A DNA stretch of 64,000 nt from Chrysomallon squamiferum (Eukaryota > Mollusca > Gastropoda > Neomphalida > Peltospiridae): NCBI GenBank assembly GCA_012295275.1, contig CM022671.1:15695456-15759455 (forward strand), in the 5' to 3' direction. The notes beneath the pieces are model-generated. The model was not told the origin of the DNA, searched no databases, and was given only the letters and a program-made list of their open reading frames with translations. Positions 14,772 through 31,651 of the stretch are shown piece by piece (position 1 is the first letter of the stretch; every line of letters begins with the position of its first letter). Both the position numbers and the translations under genes were made by a program.

Positions 14772-14833
<62 letters not shown>

Positions 14834-15835
14834 TCTCTATTTCAGCGATATATTACGATGACGTCTATTTATAGAACTTGTCACTGCTGATGACGTTACT
14901 GGCCTGTAACTCAGTGGTTTATTTAAAATTGGTCACAATTAACCAGCACGCCAGATGGCATTACGTCACGGTGCTAAATTTGCCACATTATGTAATTTTC
15001 GTCAGTAATGGTCAATAAATCACATTCTTTCAATCGGAAATAAGCTATTTTTATAACAATTCTGTACCAGTATGTACCATGTACATACAACCGTTTAATA
15101 AACTGATACGGTATTATTTGATACTTTCATAAAACATTGAAAAAGAAAAAGTTTTATGTTTCCACTATCTTTCACTAGAAAGATTACCAAGAATCCACAT
15201 AAGTTTGAAATTGTTCTCTGTGTATTGTGTTGTGTTGTACTACATGGTGCTGTCTTATATGTGTTGTGTTGTGCTGATTTATGTGTTCTGTACTGCGTTG
15301 CCGTGTTGTGTTGTGTTGTGTTGTGTTGTATGGTATGGTCTTGTGTTGTTTTGTCTGGCGTTTAGACAACTAAAAACAGTCAGCGTCTAACTTCAAAACC
15401 AAATGCAAAACACATTTTATATTATGTTGTTATACCATTTTATAATCACATCTCATATTATGTTATATTATATTATACATTATTATATTATATTATATAA
15501 TATTATTTTACATTATGTTATATTATATTATGTTATATTATATTATGTCTAGAAGACATGTACATTGTAAAAAAATACTTTTTCATTATTCGAAAAACCA
15601 GTCTACTTAGACAGTGTGATTATAATTAATATCTTTGGGCTGTTTTAAATAATACATGTATTCCATTACTGTTCTTAAAAAACCAGTAGATAAAAAAAAA
15701 TTATTTATTTTATTAAAATATTTTTGACATTTGCTAAGAATGAATGCAAGAGCAAACAAGAACAACATCAATAATAATAATGATAATAATAAATAGAAAT
15801 TAATAATAATAATAATTATTATTATTATTATTATT

Positions 15836-15874
<39 letters not shown>

Positions 15875-15950
15875 ACTGATATTATTATTTTGACGTAGGT
15901 GTGGTAAACATTCCATCTTCATACGAACTTTTAACTTAATTCAAACGACT
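13931..15950. other. intergenic with (CT)n, CRE-like motifs and pentamer repeats
   Basis: (CT)n at 14774-14839. Three TGACGT/ACGTCA motifs lie in a complex stretch at 14850-15000. TGTTG-rich repeats lie at 15225-15345, ATATT/ATGTT repeats at 15415-15547, and (ATT)n then (GTT)n at 15815-15875. Confidence 0.75.
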
Positions 15951-15954
15951 ACAG

Positions 15955-16225
15955 AGCAGACGTATTATCATTCCCCGCGAAAAGAGGCCATGACCGCGAC
16001 TTTATTTTATAAACAAACACCACTAAGTATATAATGAGAAGTCACAATAGGGTCTCCACAGTACTTATTCCAATGTACTGCCCGAGTACATTAGTGTCTG
16101 ATTAAGCCTCCAATATGTCTGATTACCTGCCGGTACGTTGTGGTTCATCTACGACATTAGAGAAATAATAAATTAGAAGTTTTTCAGTAAGCCGGCGTGC
16201 GGTGGTCTTGTGAGTATAAAATTAA
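15955..16225. other. complex non-coding island, possible regulatory element
   Basis: About 270 bp with higher GC, several CpGs and no simple repeats, flanked by microsatellites. It has TATTTTATAAACAAACA (forkhead-like) and TCTGATTAAGCC / TCTGATTACC (paired TGATTA homeodomain-like) motifs. Function is inference. Confidence 0.35.
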
Positions 16226-16419
16226 TAAATAACGTAATGGAAGAAAATGAGGTGTAGCTCGCAGTTTAAATATAATCACCATCTCGAGAGCAGTTTTTAA
16301 TGTAGTTCTGAAATACATTAAAAATTACAAGAACAAAGTTCTGAAAATAGCTTAATCCTATTCTTTTTCTCGTTTTGAATTTAAGTTAATTTGAAGACCT
16401 TGAAATGTCTGTTGTAATC

Positions 16420-16477
<58 letters not shown>

Positions 16478-16900
16478 AATAAAAAGTTCTGAATAAAAAA
16501 AAAAATTAATATTAAAGATGAAATGAGTTCAAAATTAAATTGAGAATAAAATTATTAGTACTAAACCATTTTGTTCCACAAGTGAAATCATTTCAGCAAA
16601 AGATTATTAACAGAATATTAGCAACAAATACTTTTATATAAATTATGGTATAATCAATTTTAGCGTTTTTGTTGATACGAAATACTAATACCCACTGACA
16701 CATTAATCTTAAAACATCATAAAATGAGCTAGTTTTGGCAACAATTAAAGGTCTCGATATAGCCTAGAAAGAATATTACAAAATTTTGTAATGAAAATTT
16801 GAATTATAGTTTCCTTCTTCGTGCAATAAAGATCATTCTAGATGTATTCAAAGATGCATAAGAATATACGTTATGTTTTTGATGACTTTTTTCTTGCTTC

Positions 16901-16945
<45 letters not shown>

Positions 16946-17555
16946 ATGTGTGTGTGCGTGTGTGCGTGTGTGTGTTTTCACTGCCAAGTTAGTATTGACA
17001 TTAATAAATTTAATCGGACTGTGATTTTCTGTTCATATTAGAGTTCGATGGCGATAATCGTAATGGTCAAAGTGTGCACTGTGCATGTCCATGGTAACAA
17101 TGATCGTGATGGTCAAGATGGTGATGATGATGATGATGATGATAGTGGATATCATGATATTGATAATAGTAGTGGAATGATAATGACCATGATAACGATA
17201 ATGACGGTACGATGATGAAGATAAAATAATAATAATAATAATAATAATAGAATAATAATTAGTAATAAAGATGATGATGATAATACTAACAGCGGGTGGA
17301 AAAAATCATAATGATAATGCTGATAATCTTGATGAAGATCGCGATGACGATGATAATGATCGAAGTCATGGCAATGATCATGATCATGATGATCTTAACT
17401 ATGGCGACGGTGATGAAGATCATCATCATCATCATCATCATCATCATCGCAGTGATATAAAAATAATTAAAACTTATCCTACGAAACGAACACGAGAAAG
17501 AGGGAGGCGGCGTGCAGATAAAGGTGGGCGTGAAAACTTCACGTCAAGTTAATGT
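16226..17555. other. intergenic; (ATT)n, (GT)n and a degenerate GAT/ATC-rich tract
   Basis: (ATT)n at 16421-16474, (GT)n at 16903-16938, then a long GAT-based tract from about 17090 to 17460 that encodes Asp/His-rich nonsense in several frames. Confidence 0.75.
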
Positions 17556-18121
17556 TCCTATTTTTATCTCCGTTATTACATAATTACAGACCTGGATGAC
17601 CACTGTGTTTACATCAGCTCCAGTCTCGCGTTTGTATCAGTTTTACAAAGAATGAAAACATTACCTCTGGCTAAGGAATCGAAAACACACATGTAATCAA
17701 TTTTGCAACAGTAGATCTTTTTCAGCGTGTAATCAGTCATTTAATGGTTGGTGCTTGACACGAATTTTAGTATAAAGTTTCTATATGAGGCCTTTCGCGA
17801 GCTCTTCGTAAGAGTTCTCATTTTTTGTTTTAAATTTTACTTTTCTGACGCTGTTTTATTTTAAAGTGCACAGATCATTACATACTGCCATCAGTGTGTG
17901 CATTGAACACGTTATGAGCCCGTCGGGTTCAAAGGGTTAATGACCTGTAGTCAGTGAATGGCATTTAAACTGTCCTGAAAAAAAAAAAAAAGTTTAAAAA
18001 AATTAACTTAGTCCCATGTGACTCTCGATGTCTACTCGGTAACACTGTCCAGTGACACCACTTTCCAGCATTTTTTAATGTGGTTTATTTTTTCGACCGT
18101 TTTCTTTTCTTTTTTTTTTTT

Positions 18122-18153
<32 letters not shown>

Positions 18154-18423
18154 TTTTGTAATCTACGCTAGACTTTCAAGCAAATGATTTCCATACCACA
18201 AGTCACAGACGGGACGATTAAAGTTAACACAATTTCAATATCGTTTAATGCTATTCCCTACTACTGCTATTTCGGAGCAATCGTTATTTGGGTTCCTATA
18301 ACGTCATTAATGTGTGTCCATCGATTGTTATGCTCTTTCATTTCTCGCAAAAACATTCATTTAGAACAGCTGTATTTTTGGTCGACCTGTAGAACTTAAT
18401 ATGTCCTGCGATAAAGCGTGGTG

Positions 18424-18456
<33 letters not shown>

Positions 18457-19126
18457 GTTTTCTCAACAGAGATCTGACAATCCATATCCTCATGCGAATG
18501 CATTAATGAGGTGACAACAAAACTATAATTGCTTCTAGAAAAGCTTAAACTCGTTACTGCAGTTACACCTCGTTCTGCTCGCTTGTACAATATTATTACC
18601 ATTTGTTGTCCTACAATAGTTTTATATAAACAATTACATATGCTGTTTACACTAGGTTTCATTTAATTCGTTCTTTAACAATCTGGAATCTTTTGTAAGT
18701 TTGATATCATCCCCCATTGACTGTGTAAAACACTTAATATGGATTTTTTTTTTTCTTTCTTTCTTTCTTTCTGTCATTCAGTAGTGAAGTTTTTGTCTCC
18801 GTTAAGGATTGGCATGGGCTGACTGAAAGGATACACTAAGAGATTGTTTAATCTGGGAGTGTCGAACGATCGGATTTTAACAATCACTTTTTCTTAAAGC
18901 CGTCTTCAAAATAACAAAAACATGCATCATTAACTCTTTAGTACTAAGCCTCTAAAGACTAAATTAAATACCAAACCTTAAAATAATTTTTTTATTTTTT
19001 TTATTTTTTTTTTTTTTTTTTTTTTTTAAATACATTTATAACCATTACGATTATTTGTTATTTCGTAACAATTTAAAAGGGAAAAAACCAACAAAAAAAA
19101 CATAAGATTATTTGTTTGGTAACGAA

Positions 19127-19162
<36 letters not shown>

Positions 19163-19177
19163 AATCATATACATATA

Positions 19178-19241
<64 letters not shown>

Positions 19242-19969
19242 TCTCTCTCTCTCTATATATATATATATGATCATTTTGTTCAGTCACTTTTTGTGAATAA
19301 TGCTCTCACGAAAATTTCCAAAATTAACGTCAGAATGATATATAACTGTCAGTTATGAGACTTTTTAATCGAAGTAAATGTTATTTAGTCTTGCTGATTT
19401 TTTTTTTTTTTTTTGTGTTAATGTTGATAGATGAATGATTATCTAATTATCGTTTTGATGTCATTCGTGCATCCGTGAGTCGATGCTCCCACCCGTAATT
19501 ATCTCCGTGTATATATAGATATATATAACTCACGGAGACGCAATTATAAAACAAAAAATAAAAAATGTGACCTATTTAGGCGCTATGCTGCTACTGTGAA
19601 AACAAGGTGTAAAACTAGTACCTACTACAGTTGTTACCTTACTACTAGCACTACTATTACCACAACACTGTTAGTACTGTTAATACTACAGTCATTGCAG
19701 CTACTGCTATTACTATTACTGTTGCCATTATTACTACAACTGCTGCCACTATTGCTAACACTACTACTAATACGACTGCTTCTACTAATTAATAACAAGA
19801 AGAATAAGAAGAAGATGGAACGAATGAAAAGAAAGAAAGAAATCTTTCGTTGATAAAGCTATTAAAACCAGATATTTTTTTCTAAATAAAGGAATATGAA
19901 AAAAAACATTTTTCTCCTTTGTTTAAAAAAAAAATAAAACAAATAAAAATAAAATAAAAAACATTAAAA
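17556..19969. other. intergenic; complex segment then poly-T and compound microsatellites
   Basis: 17560-17940 is comparatively complex and may be regulatory. Poly-T tracts lie at 18111-18157, poly-A at 18423-18450, poly-T at 19006-19027, and a compound (TA)n, (GT)n, (CT)n, (AT)n at 19131-19268. A TCTCCGTG/CACGGAGA hairpin lies at 19499-19547. Confidence 0.65.
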
Positions 19970-20179
19970 ATTAAAGAAAATAAGCATGTCTATCTTTTGG
20001 ACAAACTTATAATTAAGTTTTGTATGATAATCAGCGTCCATTAAAGAAAATAAGCATGTTTATCTTTTGGACAAACTTATAATTAAATTTTGTATGATAA
20101 TCAGTGTCCATTAAAGAAAATAAGCATGTTTATCTTTTGGACAAACTTATAATTAAGTTTTGTATGATGATCAGTGGCC
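19970..20179 (+). repeat. three exact-length 70-bp tandem units
   Basis: Units start at 19970, 20040 and 20110 with ATTAAAGAAAATAAGCATGT, and contain CTTTTGGACAAACTTATAAT and TTTTGTATGATAATCAG. Only a few substitutions separate them, so the triplication is fairly young. Confidence 0.92.
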
Positions 20180-20489
20180 ATTCCCACGATTTCGTGCAAA
20201 ATGTTATTATTTATTTTTGTGGGCTGAAAGCTTTTTTCACTTTGAATATTAAAAACGTGAGATTTATTAATGAGCGAGTGGATCGCGGGGGCAAGCGAGA
20301 CAACACTAATACTTAAAGGATCACAATTATCTACTTATTTTTACTATTATTATTATTACTGTTACTTACTTACATACTACTACTTCTATTAATTATATTA
20401 CTATTACAAAATGTATTGTTTATATTTAAAATAGTTTCGTTAGTAAACGTTTTATTTAAAAAAAAAATCAGTATCAGTCTGATAATGAA

Positions 20490-20564
<75 letters not shown>

Positions 20565-20846
20565 CTATATATATATATATATTATATCTTATTATTATTT
20601 TATATTTTATTTTATCTTTATACTTGTTGTACATTACTAATAAACTTTGATGTTACTCTAGTTAATAATGTGTATTGCATTTTGAAATATTGCTGTAGTT
20701 GTCTGACAATCTTCATTGTTAATAAATAAATAAATAAGGAAAAGAAAGAAGAAGAACTTAATATCATTGCAAACATGATTTTAGATATTATGCAAGTTTT
20801 TGTTAATGGGTATCAGGTCTCTTAATTGTAGACAAATACTAACAGT

Positions 20847-20922
20847 GAATACAACTCTGTGAATACAACTCTGTGAATACAACTCTGTGAATACAACTCT
20901 GTGAATACAACTCTGTGAATAT
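20847..20922 (+). repeat. 14-bp minisatellite, about 5 units
   Basis: GAATACAACTCTGT repeated about five times without change. Confidence 0.95.
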
Positions 20923-21005
20923 TTTCCTAGCTTTACTTAAAATCTCTTCAAACCTGAAGTTTCTTAAGTTTATATAAACAAGCATTTTAAAAATGGGGAA
21001 AACAA

Positions 21006-21084
<79 letters not shown>

Positions 21085-21395
21085 AAACAACGATACGGAA
21101 AAAGAAGTGAAAATCACAAGCATTCGTTGAAGTGTCGAGACTGTTGCGGTTCTTTCACAAATTCAATTTGAGTTTCACATTTCTGAATGTCACGTGTTGT
21201 TGTTGTCGTCGTAACAAGAAGGAGTTGCCATGGTGACAGTCTGCACGGAAGGGGTTGTAACCTTGAACAGTTATGAATGGCGAGGGTACAGAATTGTAAC
21301 TGACTGTTACACTGCATCGTGCTCTGGACAGGTTAAATGAAATCCAAATGAATTAACATGAAAATGGAAAAGTGCATCTTGATTGTACATGAAAT

Positions 21396-21480
21396 CAATA
21401 GATTCAGAGTTCAAAGATGGCGAGCCTCAAATTTTATTATCTATCAATAGATTCAGAGATCGAAGATTGCGTGCCTTTAA
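21396..21480 (+). repeat. imperfect tandem duplication of about 51 bp
   Basis: ATAGATTCAGAGTTCAAAGA followed by TGGCGAGCCTCAAATTTT, repeated 51 bp on as ATAGATTCAGAGATCGAAGA and TTGCGTGCCTTTAATTTT. Confidence 0.7.
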
Positions 21481-22600
21481 TTTTGCTTTGTATCTATACT
21501 TGTATTCTACATCCGCGACAAATTTGTTTTTCAGGCACCAGACTATTAACATACAAATTATTTTTACTTTTATTATCCTTTTCGTTATTTCTGATAGTTT
21601 CAGATACAACCAAGTTCTGTAATCAGTTTTATCAAAGACCATGGTACGTGATTCCCTGTCGGAAAATTAATATGTGAGGTCACTTGTTGCTGATCGAAGA
21701 AGAATATCAGTTATATATTCACTTAGAAAATATGCAGTTGTTCATGACTGCAGTGGTCCATTATCGTAATCATCATTACTTTTTCTTCTTAGTTCTTCTT
21801 TTTCATAACCATCCATTTTTGTCTCTTCTTTGTAACAGTGATGATTATGAGAAAGGAAACATTCGTATCGATTACAACATCTTTCCACGAAAAGACAATA
21901 TCAGTGACAGACATGTCTGATAATGCTTTGATATGTTACAGAACAACAAAAATGGGGAGTTCAAGGTCGCATGAAATTACTTGAATTCAGTAATAGAAGA
22001 CATCTAGAGTTATATTTTGACATGTACTGAATACTTATTACTAACTGACAGCTATCACCAAAGTTTTATAAACAGTTGGTATCACACGAAATCTAGTATA
22101 AGGACAGACTCAGCTATTTTTAATGTATCAGTTAGCTGAAAGATGTTTTATGAATCTGAACTTTATAAACAAACATCTTGTTATTTGAACATATATGGAG
22201 GATGCAAACTGCTAAAACAAAACCCACGTTTGACTATGACAGGGTTAAAAGTAACAATATGACTATGTTGCCCTTCATTCATTTATTATTTGCGTTTCAA
22301 GTGACTTCACTAACACTATTACGAAGAAATGTATGAATCGCGAAATTCAAATTTTATAATTTTATTATATTTTAAGGTATAATATTTGTACGAATTGTAT
22401 TATTTTTATCATTTCCAGTTATTTCTGTGTCATCACACAATCGTAGCTACTGAAGAAAAAACTGATTTATCAGTCATCATCAATATTTAATCACCATTAA
22501 AGGAATTTTGAGTGAACAGTTATTATTATTATTGTTGTTGTTTGCGTTGATGGTATATCAAGAAATTAACCAAACATAAATGAATGATGATTTTTTATTT

Positions 22601-23251
22601 TATTTATTTATTTTTTATTCGTTCGTTCATTTATTTATTTATTTATTTATTTTTTATTTTTTATTTCTTCTTTTTGTTTTACTTTTTCATGTTTTTTTTT
22701 TCCTTCACATTAACCTTTCGAAAGAATCTTCTACGATATAGCAAATACCTATATAAATGCATATTTATATATTAATATCAAAACAGTGTCAGGTGTCAAG
22801 CTATCAATGATAAGTATTCGATGTATTATTTGAAATGCTGGCTAAAATTTATCGATATACCTAAAAGTTGTGTTTAATTACAGCACAATCAGAAATGAAT
22901 GACTTTTTTTTGTGCTAACATTTTTCGTTAGTAATTGTGCAAATACATTTAGCAGTCCTTTACATGCTGTGTTTAAATGTAACAATATTTAAAACGGGTA
23001 ATATTTAAACGTCTTTTCGTAGGCAAGTAACAATTTTAGTCCAAATATATTTTGTAAATTTTTATTTTATCGATTTATTATTGTTGCTGTCGTTGTTGCT
23101 GTTTGTTAATGGTAATATCCATAATTTTGGTTCAAATATTTTCATTATTATTATTAAGTGACTAAGATAATGTGAAGAAAAAAAATGAGACGAAAGCAAA
23201 ACAAAACAAACAGCAATTAACCTAATAATAATAATAATAGTAATAATAACA

Positions 23252-23286
<35 letters not shown>

Positions 23287-24000
23287 CATCATCTACTAAA
23301 AAAACCTATTGTATTAATTTTAATACTTTTCATATCAGTCATCATTCGCATTCATCTTGCTTTGAAAGAGGAAATAAAAAGTAAGGAACTGAAACACTCA
23401 CCTCATATAATTAACTTCTTCCACCAAGTCCACATTATCGTCGGTGAGACGGATACAGAGCTTAGCACCAACTTCCGGTCAGACATAATTTCCAAATGCC
23501 GAGATACACCGGAAGTGATACATACAAATATAGCGTCCTTCAAATTAGTGATACTAGACGACGAATTCGGTTGTGATCTATGATCTTCAGTTCAGAATAA
23601 TTTATTACGATCAAAGAAAGTAAATTTAGATATGTTCAAATGATTTTTAAAAAAAGAAAGAAAAAAAAAAAAGGAAAAAAAAGGAAAAAGAAAAAGAAAA
23701 CACGGTAAGAAAAGACCAGTCGTTCCTTTGATTTCAGGCAATTAATGGAAAAAAACTGAAATAACATATCACGATTTAATTTGTGAGATCACGGATTAAT
23801 GTCCTTGGTCAATAAAAACGACGAAATACAGTCAGCACGAGAACATGTTTGAAAGACTTGTGGTTAGTAAAAGTCATCTTGCAGTGACTTAAATAAGATT
23901 TGCTTGTTCTTTTTTTTTTTTTTTTTTTAAATTTGAACCTAATTACGGATATGTTTTTTCACCTATGTCCATACTAAGAGCGGTTATGTGTACTGATTCA
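22601..24000. other. AT-rich intergenic surrounding the candidate exon at 23.4 kb
   Basis: TTTA-type repeats at 22595-22665, AAT/ATT repeats at 23224-23286, a purine-rich AAAG tract at 23648-23701 and poly-T at 23911-23928. Confidence 0.65.
23402..23530 (-). other. candidate first or internal exon with paired ETS motifs
   Basis: On the minus strand this segment ends at a textbook donor, ATGAG|GTGAGT (exon end at 23402). One frame is open for 25 codons up to the donor and reads EVGAKLCIRLTDDNVDLVEE then VNYMR. Two ETS-type motifs, ACTTCCGGT (23471) and ACCGGAAGT (23509), form an inverted pair, as seen in housekeeping promoters. No clear acceptor or start codon is found, so this may be a non-coding first exon, or chance. 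Confidence 0.25.
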
Positions 24001-24425
24001 CTGATTTACATTGGCTGTTTGTCGCGCAAAACGACAATGACATCATTACTGGATGGCCAACCCCAAAAGTCCGCCCACTACGGTTATCGGCTCTACCAGC
24101 ATCAAACCAATTACACTATTACAAGTCACTGTGTGTCGCTGATTATCTACTGAACGTCTGTCTCCGCACCTTGTCATACGACAGGCTCGGGGAGAAATTT
24201 GATTAATGCAAGAATGCGTTGCAATGCTCAACAGGCCGCCAGTTGCTCGGATATTATGGCTAAACCGTTAATGTTACACGCATTTCCAATAACTGCAACG
24301 TGCTTGTCGCATCGCCTACTGTATATATGAATGGGATTTATCAATATTTGCGTCAGGCGCCGCGGAATGGCGGGGGAGGCAATTAAATTGGTAATGGATA
24401 CTACTTCATTGACATTCACTCATTC
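24000..24425. other. complex non-coding island, possible conserved element
   Basis: Over 400 bp without any simple repeat, several CpGs (GGCGCCGCGG near 24356), and homeodomain-type motifs (TTTGATTAATG, GGCAATTAAATTGG). Minus-strand open stretches of about 60 codons exist but lack coding character. Confidence 0.35.
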
Positions 24426-26673
24426 AAAACCGTACAAGAAGTAATTACTGTCTTGATGAAAATAAATGTTATTATTATTATTGTTTTTCTTCTTCACAAT
24501 TTGGACAAATTTCTGAATAAACTAAGTCAGGCCTTTCTTTCTTTATTATATACGAAGACAAATGACCACTCAGTGAATCGTGCAGTCGATAACGAGCAGC
24601 TTCAGTTAACATAAAGCAGTTTTACAGTTTGTATATCCTATTGTACTCAAATAAACTTAAGGATAAAAACTTTAATAAAAATAAGTACGCTCTTCATTCA
24701 TTATTACTTTTTCTACTGATACAGTAAAAATCCTAGTTTTCTTTGATAAGTTCGCTACTTATTACTCGATCAGTATATCCCACAGGAAGATTTTAAAAAC
24801 ATTTTATTGTTGTTTTTTGTTGTTGCTGCTGCTGCTGCTATATTTTATGTTATATTTGAGTCTTTCCGATATGAATTCTTGTGTAAGATAAAATCTCAGT
24901 GTTGTGTTTTCTCTAACCTCTGATATAGCAACTAGTAGCTGAGTTTTTTTTTTTTTTTTTTAGGTGATATCTATCAAAACCTATCTAAATATTCCATATT
25001 TTATTTTATTATGATTATGATTTTTTTTTTTTTTTTAATGTAAATCGATGGCTTATTTGTTCTGACAAATGTCAGCTCTCGTATTTAATTCTCTACATAC
25101 TGCAATTTATTTTAACATCCATTTTATTAAGACCATTTTAAATTATATTATAGCATTTGTTAATTAATCGTTTTGGTTGGACTGTTTTAGTCGCCCTTAC
25201 TGTGTGTGTTATTGGTTTGTTCGACGGAGTATTTTCATTTTTCATGAAGAAAGATATTGTTTTAATTTTATTTCATATTTATTTCATTTTTGATTGATTG
25301 ATTTATTTATTTTACAAGTATTTTATTATTATTGTTATTGTTGTTGTCGTTGTTTTTGTTGCTGCATTTTGTTGCTGCTGTTGTTGTTGTTGTTGTTGTT
25401 GTTATTATTATTTTTATTATTATTATTATTTGCTGTTGTTGCTGTTTTTGATGTTGTTCTTTTTTGGTTTAAAATGAAATTTAAAAAACTGCTGCAAAAC
25501 AAAATTAACTATTAACAGATTTTTAATAAATATGAAAATCATATTCCCTTTTCCGTTTACAGTAATATTTAACTAAACACATTTTAAAATATTTTAAAAC
25601 TTCCTTATTCACTTTAAATGAATTTATTCTGCTTCATTTTAACTGCAATTTGCCGCCTAACCCTGTAATTAAAGATTAGTCATGTTTTTCAAACCAAAAA
25701 AAACAGAAAAGGTAAACAAGAAACATATTGAAACTAAATGAAATCAAAAGAACGAACTGAATTAGTCTCAAGGGTAAGATAACAATCTAAATATTAAAAT
25801 TAACTTATTAAGAGAACTGAAAAATATTTTTATTATTTTATTTTTATTTTTATTTTTTTTTTGAAAATCAAACAACACCCACACGCGTTGATGTAACTCA
25901 AAATAAAATGAAAGAATAAAAACGAAAATCGAAAAACATTAAGAAATAAAACGGTATGTTTTGTTATCTAATATAGTTCACCACTGTTCGTTAATAGCAG
26001 CGTTATTTTTGCATATGTGACTTGAAGTGTGAAATATTGTGTCATTAATTGTTAGTTTTATTGTTGTGGTGCCAAGTAAAATGTATGTGTAATTAAATCA
26101 ATCACTCATTTTATCTGAACTGTGATTACAGGTTATCGAAAATAAGATTCACGTGAATGAATATTGTAAATTTTTTAGTTATTATTAGTAGTAGTAGTAG
26201 TAGTAGTAGTATCATCATCATCATCGTTATGATCATCATCATCATTTTTTATACTAATATTATGATTATCGTTGTCATTATCATTATTATAGTTATCGTT
26301 TTATCATTATCATCAGAAGCAGCAATATTAATATCATTATCGTTGTCATTGTTGTTATGACCATAAACATTATCATCTTTGTCATCATCATCATCATCAT
26401 TATTATTTATTTATTTATTTATTTAGTCGACTGGGTTTTTCTTAGGATTTTTATTTTTATTATCATTACTTTTTTTTTTTTTTTGTTAGTTTAGTATTAT
26501 CTTTTCGTAAAGATTCTGAATGTGAAATGAAATCCCATTACACGCCTTAAGACGTGTTTCACTGTTACCATAAACTGATCAAACCTGATCTTGGTGATTT
26601 TTTCACTTTGTTGTTACATTTTTTAACTGAATGAGTTTGTCGAGGTTTTTCTTCACTCTTATTTGGTTACGTC

Positions 26674-26720
<47 letters not shown>

Positions 26721-26799
26721 GCTGTTGGCTTTTCTTTCATTCATTTTTTTAATTTTTTTTTTTTTTATTTTTTTTTTAATTTTTTTTTTTAATTTTTAA

Positions 26800-26885
<86 letters not shown>

Positions 26886-26893
26886 TTTATTAC

Positions 26894-26927
<34 letters not shown>

Positions 26928-27330
26928 TTTTTTTTTTTATATATATATTCGTGGGTGGACTGAACTGAGACTTGATCAGTTAGTTTTGTTACATTTTTGT
27001 TTAACGTTAAGAAAATTCTAAAAAAAACCAAAAACAAAATTCTATTAAGGTCAGGAAAACGGAATTGAATTATGCTGCATTGGATTACATTAGTTTAACT
27101 GACTTCTTCCATTTATCGTTTTGCGCCTACATTTTCCTTCCTATTTCCCGAACATACACACACCCTACTGTTTCAAGAAATCCTACTTGTTGTCCACGAC
27201 AGAAAAAAACGACAAAAAAAAAAAAAAAAAAAAAGAAAGAAAGAAAGAAACAATCTGTAAGATAATTTTGTTATTATTACACACGTCTTTGATCATTGAC
27301 AATTCAGTATTGATTTTTAGCTGATTTAAG
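24426..27330. other. AT-rich intergenic, microsatellite-dense
   Basis: (GCT)n at 24824-24839, (TTG)n/(ATT)n at 25320-25445, (TAG)n and (ATC)n at 26187-26400, poly-T at 26679-26717, and a striking (ATT)n-(CTA)n-(ATT)n compound at 26800-26926 with poly-T on both sides. No gene seen. Confidence 0.75.
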
Positions 27331-27670
27331 TCGCACTGTTTTTCCATTACTCCTTCCCGTAATTACCCAAGATTGTCAGAGGCTACTGCATTATTATGCT
27401 CGCGATATGGTGCCTTTTAGCCACAATGCTTTGAGGTACACATGGGCCGTTTCCTGTAAGGTTCGCTGGGATTAATATAACATTGGCTTGACTTGGCTGC
27501 AATAAAATAATCGATTTTCGTCCACTTTTTAATTATGTGACACTCAGCACCACTTGATGCCAGAAATCAATCACTTCCAGTTTGATAACATGCGGGGGTG
27601 TTGTAATGTCATTGAGTAGCCTTAAGGCTTTTGCACTACAAACACCGCCGCGTCTCTAAGAATTTGATGT
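27331..27670. other. complex non-coding island, possible conserved element
   Basis: About 340 bp of balanced composition with no simple repeats, TAATTACC, GGGATTAATA and AATAATCGATTTTC motifs, and GCCGCG near its end. Flanked by low-complexity DNA on both sides. Confidence 0.35.
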
Positions 27671-31427
<3,757 letters not shown>

Positions 31428-31470
31428 GATTGGTTGAAATGAAATAAACTATAAATAGAAGTCATGTGAT
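31428..31470 (+). promoter_or_regulatory. candidate core promoter: CCAAT box, TATA box and E-box
   Basis: Upstream of the membrane-protein start at 31544 there is an inverted CCAAT box (GATTGGTTG, 31428-31436), a TATA box (TATAAATAG, 31450-31458) and an E-box TCATGTGA (31462-31469). With initiation some 25-30 bp after the TATA box, the 5' UTR would be about 60 nt. TCATGTGA is one variant of the site bound by MiT/TFE and USF factors in other animals. The spacing is right, but no transcript evidence is available. Confidence 0.5.
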
Positions 31471-31543
31471 AAGGGGATGGCCGAATGGATGTCAACATAC
31501 CATTTTTCCATTCCATAGATAATGAAAAAATATTTCAGTTAAG

Positions 31544-31651
31544 ATGGAATCACATTCGCCGGATGAAGACACTAAAACTTCATCGGGAGATTATACTATA
31601 TATGGATTAACGAATGTGCCGAAATTCACGAAGACTACAGCATTTGGCAAG
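31544..31651 (+). CDS. exon 1 (coding part) of the membrane-protein gene
   Basis: Residues 1-36, ending phase 0 at AAG|GTAAAA. The ATG at 31544 is chosen because the previous ATG (31522) is in another frame and meets TAA after six codons. The segment is polar and acidic then basic, with no signal peptide. Confidence 0.8.

Larger units (their letters stand above)
20320..22600. other. intergenic with compound CT/AT and long CA repeats
   Basis: (CT)n then (AT)n at 20491-20582 and (CA)n of about 37 copies at 21008-21082. The remainder is unique AT-rich sequence without coding signal. Confidence 0.7.

Noticed and set aside
17271-17552. Asp/His-rich 93-codon ORF
   Set aside because: It is a translation of degenerate GAT/ATC microsatellite; composition is explained by the repeat and there is no start context or splice signal.
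20847-21082. Possible CRISPR-like array from regular 14-bp and CA repeats
   Set aside because: Units are directly adjacent without spacers, and the genome is clearly eukaryotic.
25294-25515. Cys/Leu-rich 73-codon ORF
   Set aside because: It is a reading of (TTG)n/(ATT)n microsatellite.
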